64,000 bases of DNA from a virus (IMGVR_UViG_3300010339_000002:1-64000), one strand, 5' to 3'. Shown: positions 44,355-53,086, counted from the stretch's first letter. The notes: generated by a model not told the origin, from the sequence alone. Made by a program: numbers and translations.

Positions 44355-44911
44355 CAGCGCCACCCTTCATTAGATGACGGCCTAACGTCCGGGTCCGGGA
44401 AACTTACCTGAGTCCCGAACGCCTCCATCAGTTCCTTCTGGTCCTCGTAAAGGAACTGCGTCCAGTTGCCACCATGGTCGTGCTGGGCGACTTCAAGAAA
44501 AACGCAACGGGGATCGCCGCCGCTCATGCTCCGGTACACGCGGGTAACCTGCGCCAAGCCGCCGATGACATCGTCCTCGCCATGGTCCAAGTAGAGGCAA
44601 GTCTGCGTGTAGATCAAATCACTTGGTTTCGGCACCCAGTGCTTGCCAGACTTGATCCGCATGCGGAGAATGGCGATCTGCTCCCGCGAGAACATGTTCT
44701 CGCCCTTTCGGCAGAACTTCTTGCCGCGCTCCGTCGCATACCAACTGCCCTCGGAGGTCGTTGCGACTTTGATGTAGCCCAGCTTTACCAGCCGGGCCAA
44801 CGCTTTGAAATCTTCCGTGGTTCTGGCTTGGTGCGTGTATGCCGCTGAAACTGATTTCCTGACAAGAGTCACGAGGTGGCTCTTTTCCAGTGCGGATAGG
44901 CGTGCTTTCAT
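44354..44911 (-). CDS. Winged-helix-like protein (185 aa)
   Basis: The N-terminal ~70 residues (SAAYTHQARTTEDFKALARLVKLGYIKVATTSEGSWYATERGKKF) follow the helix-helix-wing pattern of MarR-like domains. The rest is a domain with YLDHGEDDV...VFLEVAQHDHGG that I do not recognise. It may be a phage transcription factor. Confidence 0.5.
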   Translation of the reverse strand: MKARLSALEKSHLVTLVRKSVSAAYTHQARTTEDFKALARLVKLGYIKVATTSEGSWYATERGKKFCRKGENMFSREQIAILRMRIKSGKHWVPKPSDLIYTQTCLYLDHGEDDVIGGLAQVTRVYRSMSGGDPRCVFLEVAQHDHGGNWTQFLYEDQKELMEAFGTQVSFPDPDVRPSSNEGWR

Positions 44912-44920
44912 TTGCCCCCC

Positions 44921-45544
44921 TTAGGCGTTGTACTCGAACTCCGCGATCTTCCCGCCGTTGGCCCTGTGCTGCCGGAGGAGGGAAACCACCTGCCAGCCGA
45001 GAGCAGTCAATTTGTACTGCGGGTTGATCCCCGTGCCCACAGACGAGACGAGTCCCGCAGCTTCCAGATCATCGCAGCAATCCCAGTCGTCGTGGTCCTT
45101 CAGTTCGCCGAACTTGTAGCGGGTGGGATATTCCCCGGTGCTGCCCTCATGGGCAAGGTACGGATGGAGCATGGGGTTGCAGCGCATCTGGCGCTTGTCC
45201 GGCTTGCCACCGTGGTCCACGCAGCGAGTCTCAATGTAGACGAAGGTTGACCAATGGTCCGCCCCGAATTGCTGCATGGGGACGAATTTCTTGACCGCCT
45301 TGTGCCGGACGTTCTTCGCCGTCGTCTTTGACGGTCGGTAGAAAGCGGCCAAGCTGTTGATCGTCGTGATCTGTTCGCCCGGCTGGTATTCCACGTTGAT
45401 CCCGCGGAGAGTCCCCTCCTTGATGAGGAACAGCCCGCCGTCTTCGGCTGGCTTCAAGCACTCGACAACCGCCGTGCCGAAGCGGCTGTGCACCATGCGG
45501 TAGTTCTTGCCCCGCACCAGCTTCTTGCTAGATATGGCTTTCAT
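44921..45544 (-). CDS. Hypothetical protein with winged-helix-like C-terminus (207 aa)
   Basis: The N-terminal part is beta-rich and basic. The C-terminal ~50 residues (DDLEAAGLVSSVGTGINPQYKLTALGWQVVSLL) look like a winged helix, and the middle (YIETRCVDHGGKPDKRQMRCNP) resembles the YLDHGEDD segment of the next gene. An extended -10 (TGCTATCAT, 45561-45569) lies upstream. Confidence 0.5.
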   Translation of the reverse strand: MKAISSKKLVRGKNYRMVHSRFGTAVVECLKPAEDGGLFLIKEGTLRGINVEYQPGEQITTINSLAAFYRPSKTTAKNVRHKAVKKFVPMQQFGADHWSTFVYIETRCVDHGGKPDKRQMRCNPMLHPYLAHEGSTGEYPTRYKFGELKDHDDWDCCDDLEAAGLVSSVGTGINPQYKLTALGWQVVSLLRQHRANGGKIAEFEYNA

Positions 45545-45592
45545 GCTTCATCTCCTGTCTTATGATAGCATAAACTCCGGCTTGAACATAGC

Positions 45593-45943
45593 TCATTGGA
45601 CCTTTTCGTCATAAAGCTTGCATCGCAGGACGAACGCCGTCATGCAAGCCTGCACGAATTCGCGGCTCATGCACTCGTTGTCGCACTCAACTTTTCCATC
45701 CGGCCGCCGGACAAATGTCAAAACCCCAAAGCCGAACCCCTTGATGGCCCACTTGATCTCGAATCCCTCTCCGCGATCGTGCTTGAACGTGCTCCCGAGC
45801 GTGCAGGCGGCGAACTCCCACTTGCCGACTTTGATGGGTATTTCAAGCATGGTCGGTATGTCAACGACTACCCGGCCCTCGGCGACAAGCTTCTTGATCT
45901 CTTTTAGCCGTGCCGCGCTCGCGGGTTTTTTCCGAGGTTTCAT
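45593..45943 (-). CDS. Hypothetical protein (116 aa)
   Basis: A basic N-terminus precedes a beta-rich domain (KWEFAACTLGSTFKHDRGEGFEIKWAIKGFGFGVLTFV). The start at 45943 follows GGAGAGG with an ATGA overlap. Confidence 0.55.
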   Translation of the reverse strand: MKPRKKPASAARLKEIKKLVAEGRVVVDIPTMLEIPIKVGKWEFAACTLGSTFKHDRGEGFEIKWAIKGFGFGVLTFVRRPDGKVECDNECMSREFVQACMTAFVLRCKLYDEKVQ

Positions 45944-46443
45944 TGTTCCTCTCCGCAATTCGGGCAATTCCTGTTCCCCGTGGGCACCCGAGTCCCGCAG
46001 TGCTTGCACCGCTTGTGGGGCTGCTCGAAGTCCCCGATGCTGATCTCTGCCCGTGCAAGCTGGCCGAGCAAGTCCTGACCGTGGTCCAGCCCCCTGTTGT
46101 ACGCCGTCGCGATCGCGTTTCCAACCGCTATGTAGAATTCGTTGACTAGCGCCCGCTGCTCCGGCGTCATGAGGTGGAACGTGCTGAATGTCCCTTTGGG
46201 GTAGAACGACCCGGTGTTCGGGAGCACCGGGACCATAGGATCGCCTGCTTTGTCATCGTGGTCAACGGGAGGCGAAAAAGCCCGGAGTAGCTTGAGGTAC
46301 AGTTCCGCCACTTCGTCATAGCGGTTCCCGAGGGAGTCGCCCCACGCAGGGCCGTAGCCTTCAGTACAGACTTCGCACAGGTTCGGGTCCTTGAGGTGCT
46401 TGCGCACTCGGTACCTGCGCTTCGGCTTGAACGTCTCAGTCAT
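45940..46443 (-). CDS. Protein with C-terminal zinc ribbon (167 aa)
   Basis: A helical central part (ALVNEFYIAVGNAIATAYNRG) is followed by RCKHCGTRVP..NRNCPNCGEEQ, a double-CxxC zinc ribbon as in zinc-ribbon adaptor proteins. The function is unknown. Confidence 0.6.
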   Translation of the reverse strand: MTETFKPKRRYRVRKHLKDPNLCEVCTEGYGPAWGDSLGNRYDEVAELYLKLLRAFSPPVDHDDKAGDPMVPVLPNTGSFYPKGTFSTFHLMTPEQRALVNEFYIAVGNAIATAYNRGLDHGQDLLGQLARAEISIGDFEQPHKRCKHCGTRVPTGNRNCPNCGEEQ

Positions 46444-46609
46444 ATTGATGGGTCTTTACCCTCTTGCCACTTCCGATGCACAACTCTTCTCCCTCCGGCC
46501 GAAGGTCGCCCCGTTTTCTCTCTGATGGAAAATGAACACGCAATTTCCCGCCGCGCTTTGCGATGAAGCGCCCGCAGTCTGGACAAACTCCGAATGCTCG
46601 CTTAGGCAT
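46436..46609 (-). CDS. Zinc-knuckle small protein (57 aa)
   Basis: FGVCPDCG at the N-terminus and LCIGSG near the end frame a basic middle. It overlaps both neighbours slightly. Similar Cys-rich proteins are common in phages. Confidence 0.5.
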   Translation of the reverse strand: MPKRAFGVCPDCGRFIAKRGGKLRVHFPSERKRGDLRPEGEELCIGSGKRVKTHQYD

Positions 46610-46802
46610 TTATTCCCATCGCTTTCTTCAACCGCTTGACCGCCTTCGTCAAAGCAGCGCAGTCGTCGCATCCACAAGGCCTCCAAATGAACTCACCGTC
46701 CTCGTCCAAATCCATCGGCCCGCAGAACGGAACGTGCATTGCATTCCTGCGAGATGCGTGCTGCTCCAGAATCCCCTCAAGAATTTTGAGTGTCTTTTCC
46801 AT
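46602..46802 (-). CDS. Hypothetical protein (66 aa)
   Basis: A helix, then CGCDDC near residue 43 and a basic helix (ALTKAVKRLKKAMG). The function is unknown. Confidence 0.55.
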   Translation of the reverse strand: MEKTLKILEGILEQHASRRNAMHVPFCGPMDLDEDGEFIWRPCGCDDCAALTKAVKRLKKAMGINA

Positions 46803-46812
46803 TCAGCGTAAA

Positions 46813-47067
46813 TTACTCCAATTTGTACAACTCCTCAAGTTCCTTCTCTTCACAAAGCTCGCGAGTCGGAATCCTAAATCCGCCCGGTGTGTCTACCGTG
46901 CCGTCCGGGTTCACCACCCAGCCCACCTTTTCGCAGTAGGCTTTGTCGGGAAACGGAATCCAATGAGCGAATATGCCACGGATCAAGTCTGGGTCGAACT
47001 TCACGCCACGGCATATGTCCTCAAGCTCTTCCCGTGACTTATTCCCAGTAGGTTCGCCAGTCGGCAT
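46813..47067 (-). CDS. Acidic hypothetical protein (84 aa)
   Basis: This acidic soluble protein (PDKAYCEKVGWVVNPDGTVDTPGGFRIP) overlaps the RNA ligase gene by 29 nt. Confidence 0.5.
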   Translation of the reverse strand: MPTGEPTGNKSREELEDICRGVKFDPDLIRGIFAHWIPFPDKAYCEKVGWVVNPDGTVDTPGGFRIPTRELCEEKELEELYKLE

Positions 47068-47638
47068 GGTAGACCTCGATAAGTTTCTTCATGTAGGCGT
47101 TGGTCTTGATCTTCACCATGAAATCGTCGCCTTTGGCGACCACACCTTCCCACACAGGATACTTGCCCTCATGCACGTCCTCAATGAACTGCTTGTTCAG
47201 GTTGCCTTCGTAGACCACCTGAGCGGCGTACGGCAGGTCGCCGAAGTTCCGCACGAAGTCCCGCGGGCGCATGATGCCCCGCTTGTAGAGGTTCACGTCG
47301 AACAGCCAGAGTTTCTTGGGCTCGTCCTGCACGTGCCGCCCGGCGAACGTGCTCGGGCCGAGGAACTCGGTGAACACGATGGCGGACTGCACGCCCCGCT
47401 CGATCTCCTTGCAGCGCCGGGCGATCTCGTCGCCCATGGTGTTGAGGAAGATCGGTATCGCCTGCCCGAACAGCGGATCGCTGGCGTCAAACATCTGCGT
47501 GCGGGTGCCGAACTTGTACCAGCCGCGCTTCGGCGACCACTCCCACCTGAGATTGGAGCCGTCGTATTTGACGAAGGCGATGCACTGCTTCCCGAGGGGA
47601 GCTTTCGCCGAGCCTGCGATTTCGGGGTATTGCTTCAT
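47039..47638 (-). CDS. Second RNA ligase family protein (199 aa)
   Basis: The nucleophile motif is FVKYDGSN with Lys24. FGTRTQMFD near 43, IVFTEFLGPSTFAG near 87, WLFDVNLYK near 110, WEGVVAKG near 168 and FMVKIKT near 177 follow motifs Ia, III, IIIa, IV and V. This is the short RNA-ligase fold; it differs clearly from the enzyme at 2669. It could repair tRNA cleaved by host nucleases together with, or instead of, the first ligase. Confidence 0.75.
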   Translation of the reverse strand: MKQYPEIAGSAKAPLGKQCIAFVKYDGSNLRWEWSPKRGWYKFGTRTQMFDASDPLFGQAIPIFLNTMGDEIARRCKEIERGVQSAIVFTEFLGPSTFAGRHVQDEPKKLWLFDVNLYKRGIMRPRDFVRNFGDLPYAAQVVYEGNLNKQFIEDVHEGKYPVWEGVVAKGDDFMVKIKTNAYMKKLIEVYHADWRTYWE

Positions 47639-47820
47639 TCGGTTTCCGCCATCCTAGATATGACGTTGAGCAAAAACTTGAAAGTCAGGGGCGTAGGCTC
47701 CTCGCCGTCTGTCAGGCGAAGCTGGCTGTCCGCCGCCAAGCCGACCGAGAACCGACTATCGTCATACGCGGCTTGCAGCCGGGCGTCCGTCTGTCGTTCG
47801 ATTCGCATGCTGCGCTTCAT
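47635..47820 (-). CDS. Hypothetical protein (61 aa)
   Basis: A basic start and a beta-helix pattern (DDSRFSVGLAADSQLRLTDGEEPTPLTFKFLLNVI). It overlaps both neighbours by ATGA. Confidence 0.5.
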   Translation of the reverse strand: MKRSMRIERQTDARLQAAYDDSRFSVGLAADSQLRLTDGEEPTPLTFKFLLNVISRMAETE

Positions 47821-48080
47821 TTCACTCCTAAGGCGGCTTTGTATCCCTCAACGAAGGAAAACGCCTGATCGCTCCATCGAAGAATGTCGAGGTTATCTTG
47901 CCAAACCCTCGTCCGTATGTCGAAACTGTCGGCGTTCTGCGAATACTCCACATAGATAGTACCCTTGTCTACGGGGTTGATGCGACCAAGATACTCAACG
48001 GTCTTTTCGGCGACCTGCTTGGCGAGTTCCCGGTTCTCGCCGAAATCCGTCACGTCCAAATGCGTGATGTCGTAACTCAT
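47817..48080 (-). CDS. Hypothetical protein (87 aa)
   Basis: This alpha/beta protein ends in WSDQAFSFVEGYKAALG, loosely like the C-terminal motif of the 5541/5759 family. The relation is tentative. Confidence 0.5.
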   Translation of the reverse strand: MSYDITHLDVTDFGENRELAKQVAEKTVEYLGRINPVDKGTIYVEYSQNADSFDIRTRVWQDNLDILRWSDQAFSFVEGYKAALGVK

Positions 48081-48280
48081 AGCAACCCCATCATCTTCCA
48101 GATTTCATTGATCCGTTCCTGATACCCATCCCTTAGGGACTGAGGCAAAGAGGTATTCTTTTCGAGAATCTTAGCGGCAAGGACTTCGCTGAGCGTGCCA
48201 ATCGCCACGCGGACAGTCATGGCTTGCGCCGGAGTCAATGTCGTACCGTTGATCGTGATGATTGTTTCCGCTGGCATCAT
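48077..48280 (-). CDS. Hypothetical protein (67 aa)
   Basis: This small protein (IITINGTTLTPAQAMTVRVAIGTL) has a beta turn and a helix. It overlaps the 986-aa gene's stop by ATGA. Confidence 0.55.
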   Translation of the reverse strand: MMPAETIITINGTTLTPAQAMTVRVAIGTLSEVLAAKILEKNTSLPQSLRDGYQERINEIWKMMGLL

Positions 48281-51237
48281 TTGTCCTCTCGTAATCCGGG
48301 TACCCAGAATTTAGATTTCTCGTAATCCTTCCTTGCCTTCCGTATCAATCTTTTCACGTGTGCAGCCAGTCTGTCCACATCAATCTCACGTTCTTCGGTG
48401 CTGTTAGCCGAGAAATCAGAGAGCCCGTAGTCCTTCGGTTCTTGGGAAATGGGGAACGTAAAAATGCAAACGTCGTAGCGATAATCCTTGTCCTTGCCAT
48501 GGAGACGATTCTTTGCATCCTGCGTCAGACGATACTGCTCGGAGTACACCTTGGTCAGGTTTTCCTTGCGCGCTTCGTCCGGCGCATTCCGGTAAAGCAA
48601 ATACGCCGCATCATAGATGCCGACTGCAAGATACTTCAGTTTGTTCTCTTTCAGCGTCAAGGCGAAAGGTATGTAGCAACTGGGGTTCACTACCCTGCCG
48701 TTAACGCTGAGTTGCATTCTATGCCGCAACGTGAGCCAGCGGGCGTATACGTCGTCCCAGACTCCCGGCGTCATAGGCTTCAACAGCATGGAGTTCTTCT
48801 CGTAATTCAAGATTTGCTCAAAAGCGGCTTGCTTCTCGGAGAACTTATCCACTGGAGTCGGGCGGTCAAACCATTCGCCTGCGCCGGACCACTCGTGCAG
48901 GATTGTTTCCGTCGCATTGACGGACAGCAGGCGCTTCCATTGCCGGGACTGTTCCTTGAACTTGTTCTTCTGCCGCACCAGTGCAATCCGATGAACCCAT
49001 GCCATCGGCCAGAGGCGGTTATCTTCTTCCTCTGCCTTCGGGGCGCAGTACAAAGCTACCGTCTGAGCCTTCCCGCTTTGGACGAATCGCAGGGGCTCCA
49101 GCCCTTGGGCTTTGGCCCAGCTTTCGGCGATTTGCCAGTCGGCTTCGGCGTCGGGCATTGTGCTGATGTTGCGCGATACAGTCCAAATCTGGTTGAGCAA
49201 CTTTGGAAATTCCACAGGATCGTCCGCCGATACCAGCGGCTCCCCGCGGTGCGCCGCCCGCCACGCGATTACGGCGGTGTCTATGGCCTTGGCGGCTTCC
49301 TTTGGCGTGGCGACCTTGCCGTCTTCAAGAGCTTTCGCCAGTTTCGCTCGTGTGGCAGCTTCCTGCTTCTCTTCCTCCAGCAGGTGCTTGATGGCGGTCT
49401 TGAAGAGCCGGATATACTTGAGAAAGTGCTGGCGGTTTTCCCGGTCGTGCACATACCACCCCAATTCATCCGCCTTCACGGCATCCAAGCAAATGTAACC
49501 CGTATGACCATAGCCCGTGAACTTACTCAGGTTGACGCTGGCTTGAAATTCCCGAACATGGGCATCAACCCAAACACCGCTCTGCCGCTGAGACCAAACG
49601 TCTTGTTTTACGCCACACTTGACAAAGATATTCTTGCCTTCCCGGTAGGCGATCTTCACACCGTAAGGACCAGCCGGATCGGCAAGCCAGCGGTCGCGGT
49701 AATCGTTGCTGCGGTAATTCGATTTACAGACGCCGGGAGCCGTAGTCGTGTTCATCACGTCGCTCCACATGCAAATGACGCGGGAGCCGGACTGCAAATA
49801 GGCATTCTTTTGCTTGGCCCATATGCTGAACTCCGGCTTGTCCTCGCCCGGCAGCATCTTGCCGCTGCCTTCGGCGTCGTAGACGAAACGCATGTACTTC
49901 TGCTGGAACAACATGCTGATGAACCGCATGCCCTTCGGCTCGTCGTAGAAGGTGCCGAAGAGATTCTCCCGATGGTCAAGCCCAGCGAGTAAAATCAAAA
50001 ACCGCTTGTAGTGTACGGCAATCCTCTCGTGTTCCGAGAGCTTGTCCGTGTATTGGACATCGTTGTACGTAATGCGCCGACCCTCGTCCTGCCCCCACCA
50101 CTTGGTATCCCGGAAGATGTCGTCGATATCCTTCTCGCTCGGGAACAGCTTGGGAGATTGCATGTGGCTTTCCACCGGGGAATAGACTACATGGATGTTC
50201 TCGCCGTTGCGTATCAGTAAAAACACAGTCTTGTTCTGTTCATTCTTGACGGCATTTTCCCAAGCGTTTCCATAATCCTGCTCGCGGCGAGTCATTGCTA
50301 CGCACACGATGCAACGCTCGGTCGGAAAAATCTGGTTCACGAGACTTTTGTACTTCCGCAGCGTCTTGAAGAATTCCTTGTCGCTGCTGGCGTCGAACTT
50401 TTCGTCCACGTCCGCCCACGCACTGAGTTCCTCGTCCACGTACAGCTTCCGCTGCATGATCGTCAGGGGCAGGTGTTCGCCATCCGGGCCGTCCGGCGCA
50501 TCCTTGCCTTTGCTCACCTGCTCCATGTGCACGTCGGTGCCGACGTACAGGTCAAGGGACTTGATTCCGGTCATGAGCTTCGCCACATGCGTCTGAATGT
50601 CTTCAGTCGTTGCCAGCGCAGCGGCAGCTTGTTCTTGGTAAAACGGCGTCATAGCCTTGACCGTCTCGCCGATCTCTTCGACCTTCGCCTTGATGTGGTT
50701 CGCCTGAATCGTTGCGATTTCGTGCGCCTTCGCCATGCTGAGTTTCATCGTCTCCACCTTATCGGTGGTTAGGGTGGAGTCGAGCGCAGCATCCGGCGTC
50801 GGCGTCGGCGGAGGCAGGGTATCAGCGGCACCGGGGAGGAGTTTTTGTTTTTTCTCCCATTCCCGCAACCCGGCATCCACAACTTCTTTCATCGCTTCGG
50901 GGTTGACGCTGATCTCAGCCAACTCATGCTGGAGTTTCGTGACCTTGCCTTGAACCTCTGCAAGTTCCGCGTTGCGGATACGCTTGTAGTCCGGGCAGTA
51001 CTCGAACTTTTCTAGGAATTCCTGTACGAGGAAGCGATCTTCCGAGTCACTTCGGGGGTTAGCAGCATACCACCGGGGGTGGGGGCGCAGGATAATCGTG
51101 TGGGCAGCATTGTCCACGTCACGCACGGACTGAATCAATAACACATCGCCCTTGCGGATGTCACGATCCTCCATGGCTACGAGCGCACGCCAGTATTGCC
51201 CGGCTTGCAGCGTCACGATTTGTTCATCATCATTCAT
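48277..51237 (-). CDS. Giant protein of unknown function (986 aa)
   Basis: This is by far the largest gene in the window. The first ~75 residues look like a small beta domain (LQAGQYWRALVAMEDRDIRKGDVLLI). Residues ~85-115 form a coiled coil, and a Pro-rich hinge is near 135-155. The middle (NKTVFLLIRNGENIHVVYSPVE, HYKRFLILLAGLDHRENLFG, YMRFVYDAEGSGKMLPGE) has a pattern I have met in large uncharacterised proteins of plasmids and phages. The C-terminal half is helical and charged. No nuclease, ATPase or methyltransferase motif is evident. Confidence 0.65.
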   Translation of the reverse strand: MNDDEQIVTLQAGQYWRALVAMEDRDIRKGDVLLIQSVRDVDNAAHTIILRPHPRWYAANPRSDSEDRFLVQEFLEKFEYCPDYKRIRNAELAEVQGKVTKLQHELAEISVNPEAMKEVVDAGLREWEKKQKLLPGAADTLPPPTPTPDAALDSTLTTDKVETMKLSMAKAHEIATIQANHIKAKVEEIGETVKAMTPFYQEQAAAALATTEDIQTHVAKLMTGIKSLDLYVGTDVHMEQVSKGKDAPDGPDGEHLPLTIMQRKLYVDEELSAWADVDEKFDASSDKEFFKTLRKYKSLVNQIFPTERCIVCVAMTRREQDYGNAWENAVKNEQNKTVFLLIRNGENIHVVYSPVESHMQSPKLFPSEKDIDDIFRDTKWWGQDEGRRITYNDVQYTDKLSEHERIAVHYKRFLILLAGLDHRENLFGTFYDEPKGMRFISMLFQQKYMRFVYDAEGSGKMLPGEDKPEFSIWAKQKNAYLQSGSRVICMWSDVMNTTTAPGVCKSNYRSNDYRDRWLADPAGPYGVKIAYREGKNIFVKCGVKQDVWSQRQSGVWVDAHVREFQASVNLSKFTGYGHTGYICLDAVKADELGWYVHDRENRQHFLKYIRLFKTAIKHLLEEEKQEAATRAKLAKALEDGKVATPKEAAKAIDTAVIAWRAAHRGEPLVSADDPVEFPKLLNQIWTVSRNISTMPDAEADWQIAESWAKAQGLEPLRFVQSGKAQTVALYCAPKAEEEDNRLWPMAWVHRIALVRQKNKFKEQSRQWKRLLSVNATETILHEWSGAGEWFDRPTPVDKFSEKQAAFEQILNYEKNSMLLKPMTPGVWDDVYARWLTLRHRMQLSVNGRVVNPSCYIPFALTLKENKLKYLAVGIYDAAYLLYRNAPDEARKENLTKVYSEQYRLTQDAKNRLHGKDKDYRYDVCIFTFPISQEPKDYGLSDFSANSTEEREIDVDRLAAHVKRLIRKARKDYEKSKFWVPGLREDK

Positions 51238-51400
51238 GCTCAGGAGCTTTCTTATGAACCTGATCCAATGGTAACTCGACGATCCTGCCGTCGATGTTCA
51301 CCCCGGCGAAGGAATACGGATGCTTCTCACTGCCATGGTCCACAAGGTAGTGGATGCGTCCCTCCACAACTACAAGATCGTCGATTTTGAGATTGTCCAT
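51230..51400 (-). CDS. Hypothetical protein (56 aa)
   Basis: GAAAGGTG precedes the ATG. The product is an acidic beta-rich protein (DDLVVVEGRIHYLVDHGSEKHPYSFAGVNIDGRIVELP). It overlaps the start of the 986-aa gene by 8 nt. Confidence 0.5.
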   Translation of the reverse strand: MDNLKIDDLVVVEGRIHYLVDHGSEKHPYSFAGVNIDGRIVELPLDQVHKKAPEHE

Positions 51401-51453
51401 TACGGGCACCTTTCACGGGACTTTTCTGTTGTTCGTTCTATCCGTTCCTCCCA

Positions 51454-51570
51454 CTAATGCAGCCGCCCCGCCCGCGTACAGACGACCCAAATGCCAAAAC
51501 CAACCTTCACCGCAAAGAAAATTGCAATCAGAATCAAGAATCGCAGCCGATGATTGCTGCGCACGATCAT
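51454..51570 (-). CDS. Single-helix membrane peptide (38 aa)
   Basis: The ATG overlaps the upstream stop by ATGA. A basic start (IVRSNHRLR) precedes one helix (FLILIAIFFAVKVGFGIWVV). Confidence 0.5.
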   Translation of the reverse strand: MIVRSNHRLRFLILIAIFFAVKVGFGIWVVCTRAGRLH

Positions 51571-51866
51571 TTTCTTATCGCTCCTAATTCCACCACCTTG
51601 CGTCCGTTCTCGGTGATGCGATATTCGTTGTTCCGCCATGCCCAAGCCGGGTCGCCAACAGCCTTGATCCAGCCCCAATCGGCGAACTTGCACATGGTGT
51701 CAGTGCGGACCCCTTCCCGACCCCTTATGTCATCGCCTATGATGAGCGATGCGCTGGATGGTCCCCTGATGCCGGAGAACCAGCGGATTTCCGCACCCTC
51801 TTGACAGAGCTTCCTGAGAAGTTCCATCTGCTTCGCGGTCGGCTTGGGTCCGAGGGACTCAGGCAT
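51567..51866 (-). CDS. Winged-helix-like protein (99 aa)
   Basis: Helices and a wing-like end (NNEYRITENGRKVVELG) suggest a small DNA-binding or adaptor domain (LLRKLCQEGAEIRWFSG). The assignment is weak. Confidence 0.5.
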   Translation of the reverse strand: MPESLGPKPTAKQMELLRKLCQEGAEIRWFSGIRGPSSASLIIGDDIRGREGVRTDTMCKFADWGWIKAVGDPAWAWRNNEYRITENGRKVVELGAIRK

Positions 51867-52050
51867 AGACCACCTTCCTTCCTGAGCAATACGGGCATTC
51901 CTTCATCGGGATGGTGCCATTGGTGTACTGCTCCGTGGTGAAGGGCGTGACGGCGACCCGCTTGGTGTCGAGGCACCAGTTGCAGGCGGGCGACTTCGCA
52001 AGAAATGCCAAACGCTTGCTCTTGAATGCCGCCTTTTGGTCAACCGCCAT
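51859..52050 (-). CDS. Zinc-knuckle protein (63 aa)
   Basis: CNWCLDTKRV and CPYCSGRKVV form a DnaJ-like or ribbon-like double CxxC pair after a basic helix. Confidence 0.55.
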   Translation of the reverse strand: MAVDQKAAFKSKRLAFLAKSPACNWCLDTKRVAVTPFTTEQYTNGTIPMKECPYCSGRKVVYA

Positions 52051-52489
52051 TTTTCCAGTCCTTTTCGAAGACGGCCAATGCCTCTTCGAGCGAAGTCGAA
52101 TACATCGGCCCAGATTCCCATGTCAGGCGCTTGCGCATCCACGAACCTTCGTCCCGCTTGTCCAGCAAAATCAGGTTGCAGCCCCGACGATACGAGAACA
52201 TCTTATCATAACGCTCGGTCGCCGCCTTCGAGAACTCCGCGATTCGCCGGAGTTCCTCGGTCGTGTATTTCTTGGGCTCGCCGCAGACCGCAACGACGCT
52301 CTTGAGGTCGGGCTTGTCTTTGGTGGGTTGGTCGAGCGCCCACATCATAGAGTTGGCGACGGAGCAGATGCCGAACCCGTAGCCCCCGGAGTTCCACTCC
52401 AGTTGGTTGATTAGGGCCTTCCGCTCTTTGGCGGCGGCTGTCTTGATGCTGCCTAGTTTCGCTCTCAATGCCATCAGATGCTTGTTCAT
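52040..52489 (-). CDS. Hypothetical protein (149 aa)
   Basis: This soluble helical protein has no recognisable motif. The start follows the upstream gene by 9 nt. Confidence 0.55.
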   Translation of the reverse strand: MNKHLMALRAKLGSIKTAAAKERKALINQLEWNSGGYGFGICSVANSMMWALDQPTKDKPDLKSVVAVCGEPKKYTTEELRRIAEFSKAATERYDKMFSYRRGCNLILLDKRDEGSWMRKRLTWESGPMYSTSLEEALAVFEKDWKNGG

Positions 52490-52498
52490 CGCTTCCCC

Positions 52499-52744
52499 TC
52501 AAAAATTGGAATATCCGATGCCCGGTTCCACGTTGGGGTATACGCGCTGGAACTCGCGCCCCGCCTCGAACGCTTGCAGGAGTAGCGCCTGAAACGCTTG
52601 CAGGCGGTTCTCAGCCGCTATCTCCTCCGGCGTGGGGCGATCTCCTGCCGGGAGCGGAAAGAGGCTCTCAACGGTCGCCAGCGAGTCGGGGGCGTTCTTG
52701 CGATACCAATCGAGAATGGCTAGGACGTTCTTTGGGTGCTTCAT
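52499..52744 (-). CDS. Helical hypothetical protein (81 aa)
   Basis: This helical protein has a central segment AENRLQAFQALLLQAFEAGREFQ. It overlaps the upstream gene by ATGA. Confidence 0.55.
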   Translation of the reverse strand: MKHPKNVLAILDWYRKNAPDSLATVESLFPLPAGDRPTPEEIAAENRLQAFQALLLQAFEAGREFQRVYPNVEPGIGYSNF

Positions 52745-53049
52745 ACTGCCTCCCTGCTGTGGCGTATGATCTTTTGAATAGCTTCTTGGGCACTTTGGAT
52801 GACTTCCTTATGCTGCTCTATTTGTTTCATGAAAAGCGTGCTTTCAGCGCCCATCACGAAGAGGTCGGTGCGGAGGGGGAATTCCTTGTAGGCGAATTCG
52901 ACATAGCCCCCGCCGCTCGGGATTGGAGTGCGCGCTTTGTGGGCCTCGGCTTCTACGAGGTCCGTGGTAACGCCAACGGCGGTTTCAGCCTCGAACTTCG
53001 GGGCCTTTTTGATTTCCAGCAAGACGTAGACCGATAATACAGTTTCCAT
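52741..53049 (-). CDS. Hypothetical protein (102 aa), leaderless
   Basis: The ATG (METVLSV) lies exactly 6 nt after TATACT. The frame continues upstream to 53115 but the promoter rules that out. A beta-rich N-terminal part is followed by a helix (MKQIEQHKEVIQSAQEAIQKII). Confidence 0.6.
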   Translation of the reverse strand: METVLSVYVLLEIKKAPKFEAETAVGVTTDLVEAEAHKARTPIPSGGGYVEFAYKEFPLRTDLFVMGAESTLFMKQIEQHKEVIQSAQEAIQKIIRHSREAV

Positions 53050-53055
53050 ACCCCC

Positions 53056-53084
53056 AGTATACAGGAGGCCGGGGGTTTTCGCTA
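53056..53084 (-). promoter_or_regulatory. Phage promoter of the TAG-CGAAAAC / TATACT family
   Basis: TAGCGAAAACCCCC begins at 53084, and TGTATACTGGG ends the element. The stop of the upstream gene (TGA) lies 2 nt before the TAG. Confidence 0.7.
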
Positions 53085-53086
53085 CC

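Noticed and set aside
48358-49992. 544-codon plus-strand open frame opposite the 986-aa gene
   Set aside because: It is an antisense shadow. The minus-strand frame is longer, fits gene tiling with ATGA overlaps, and the plus frame has no ribosome site or recognisable composition.
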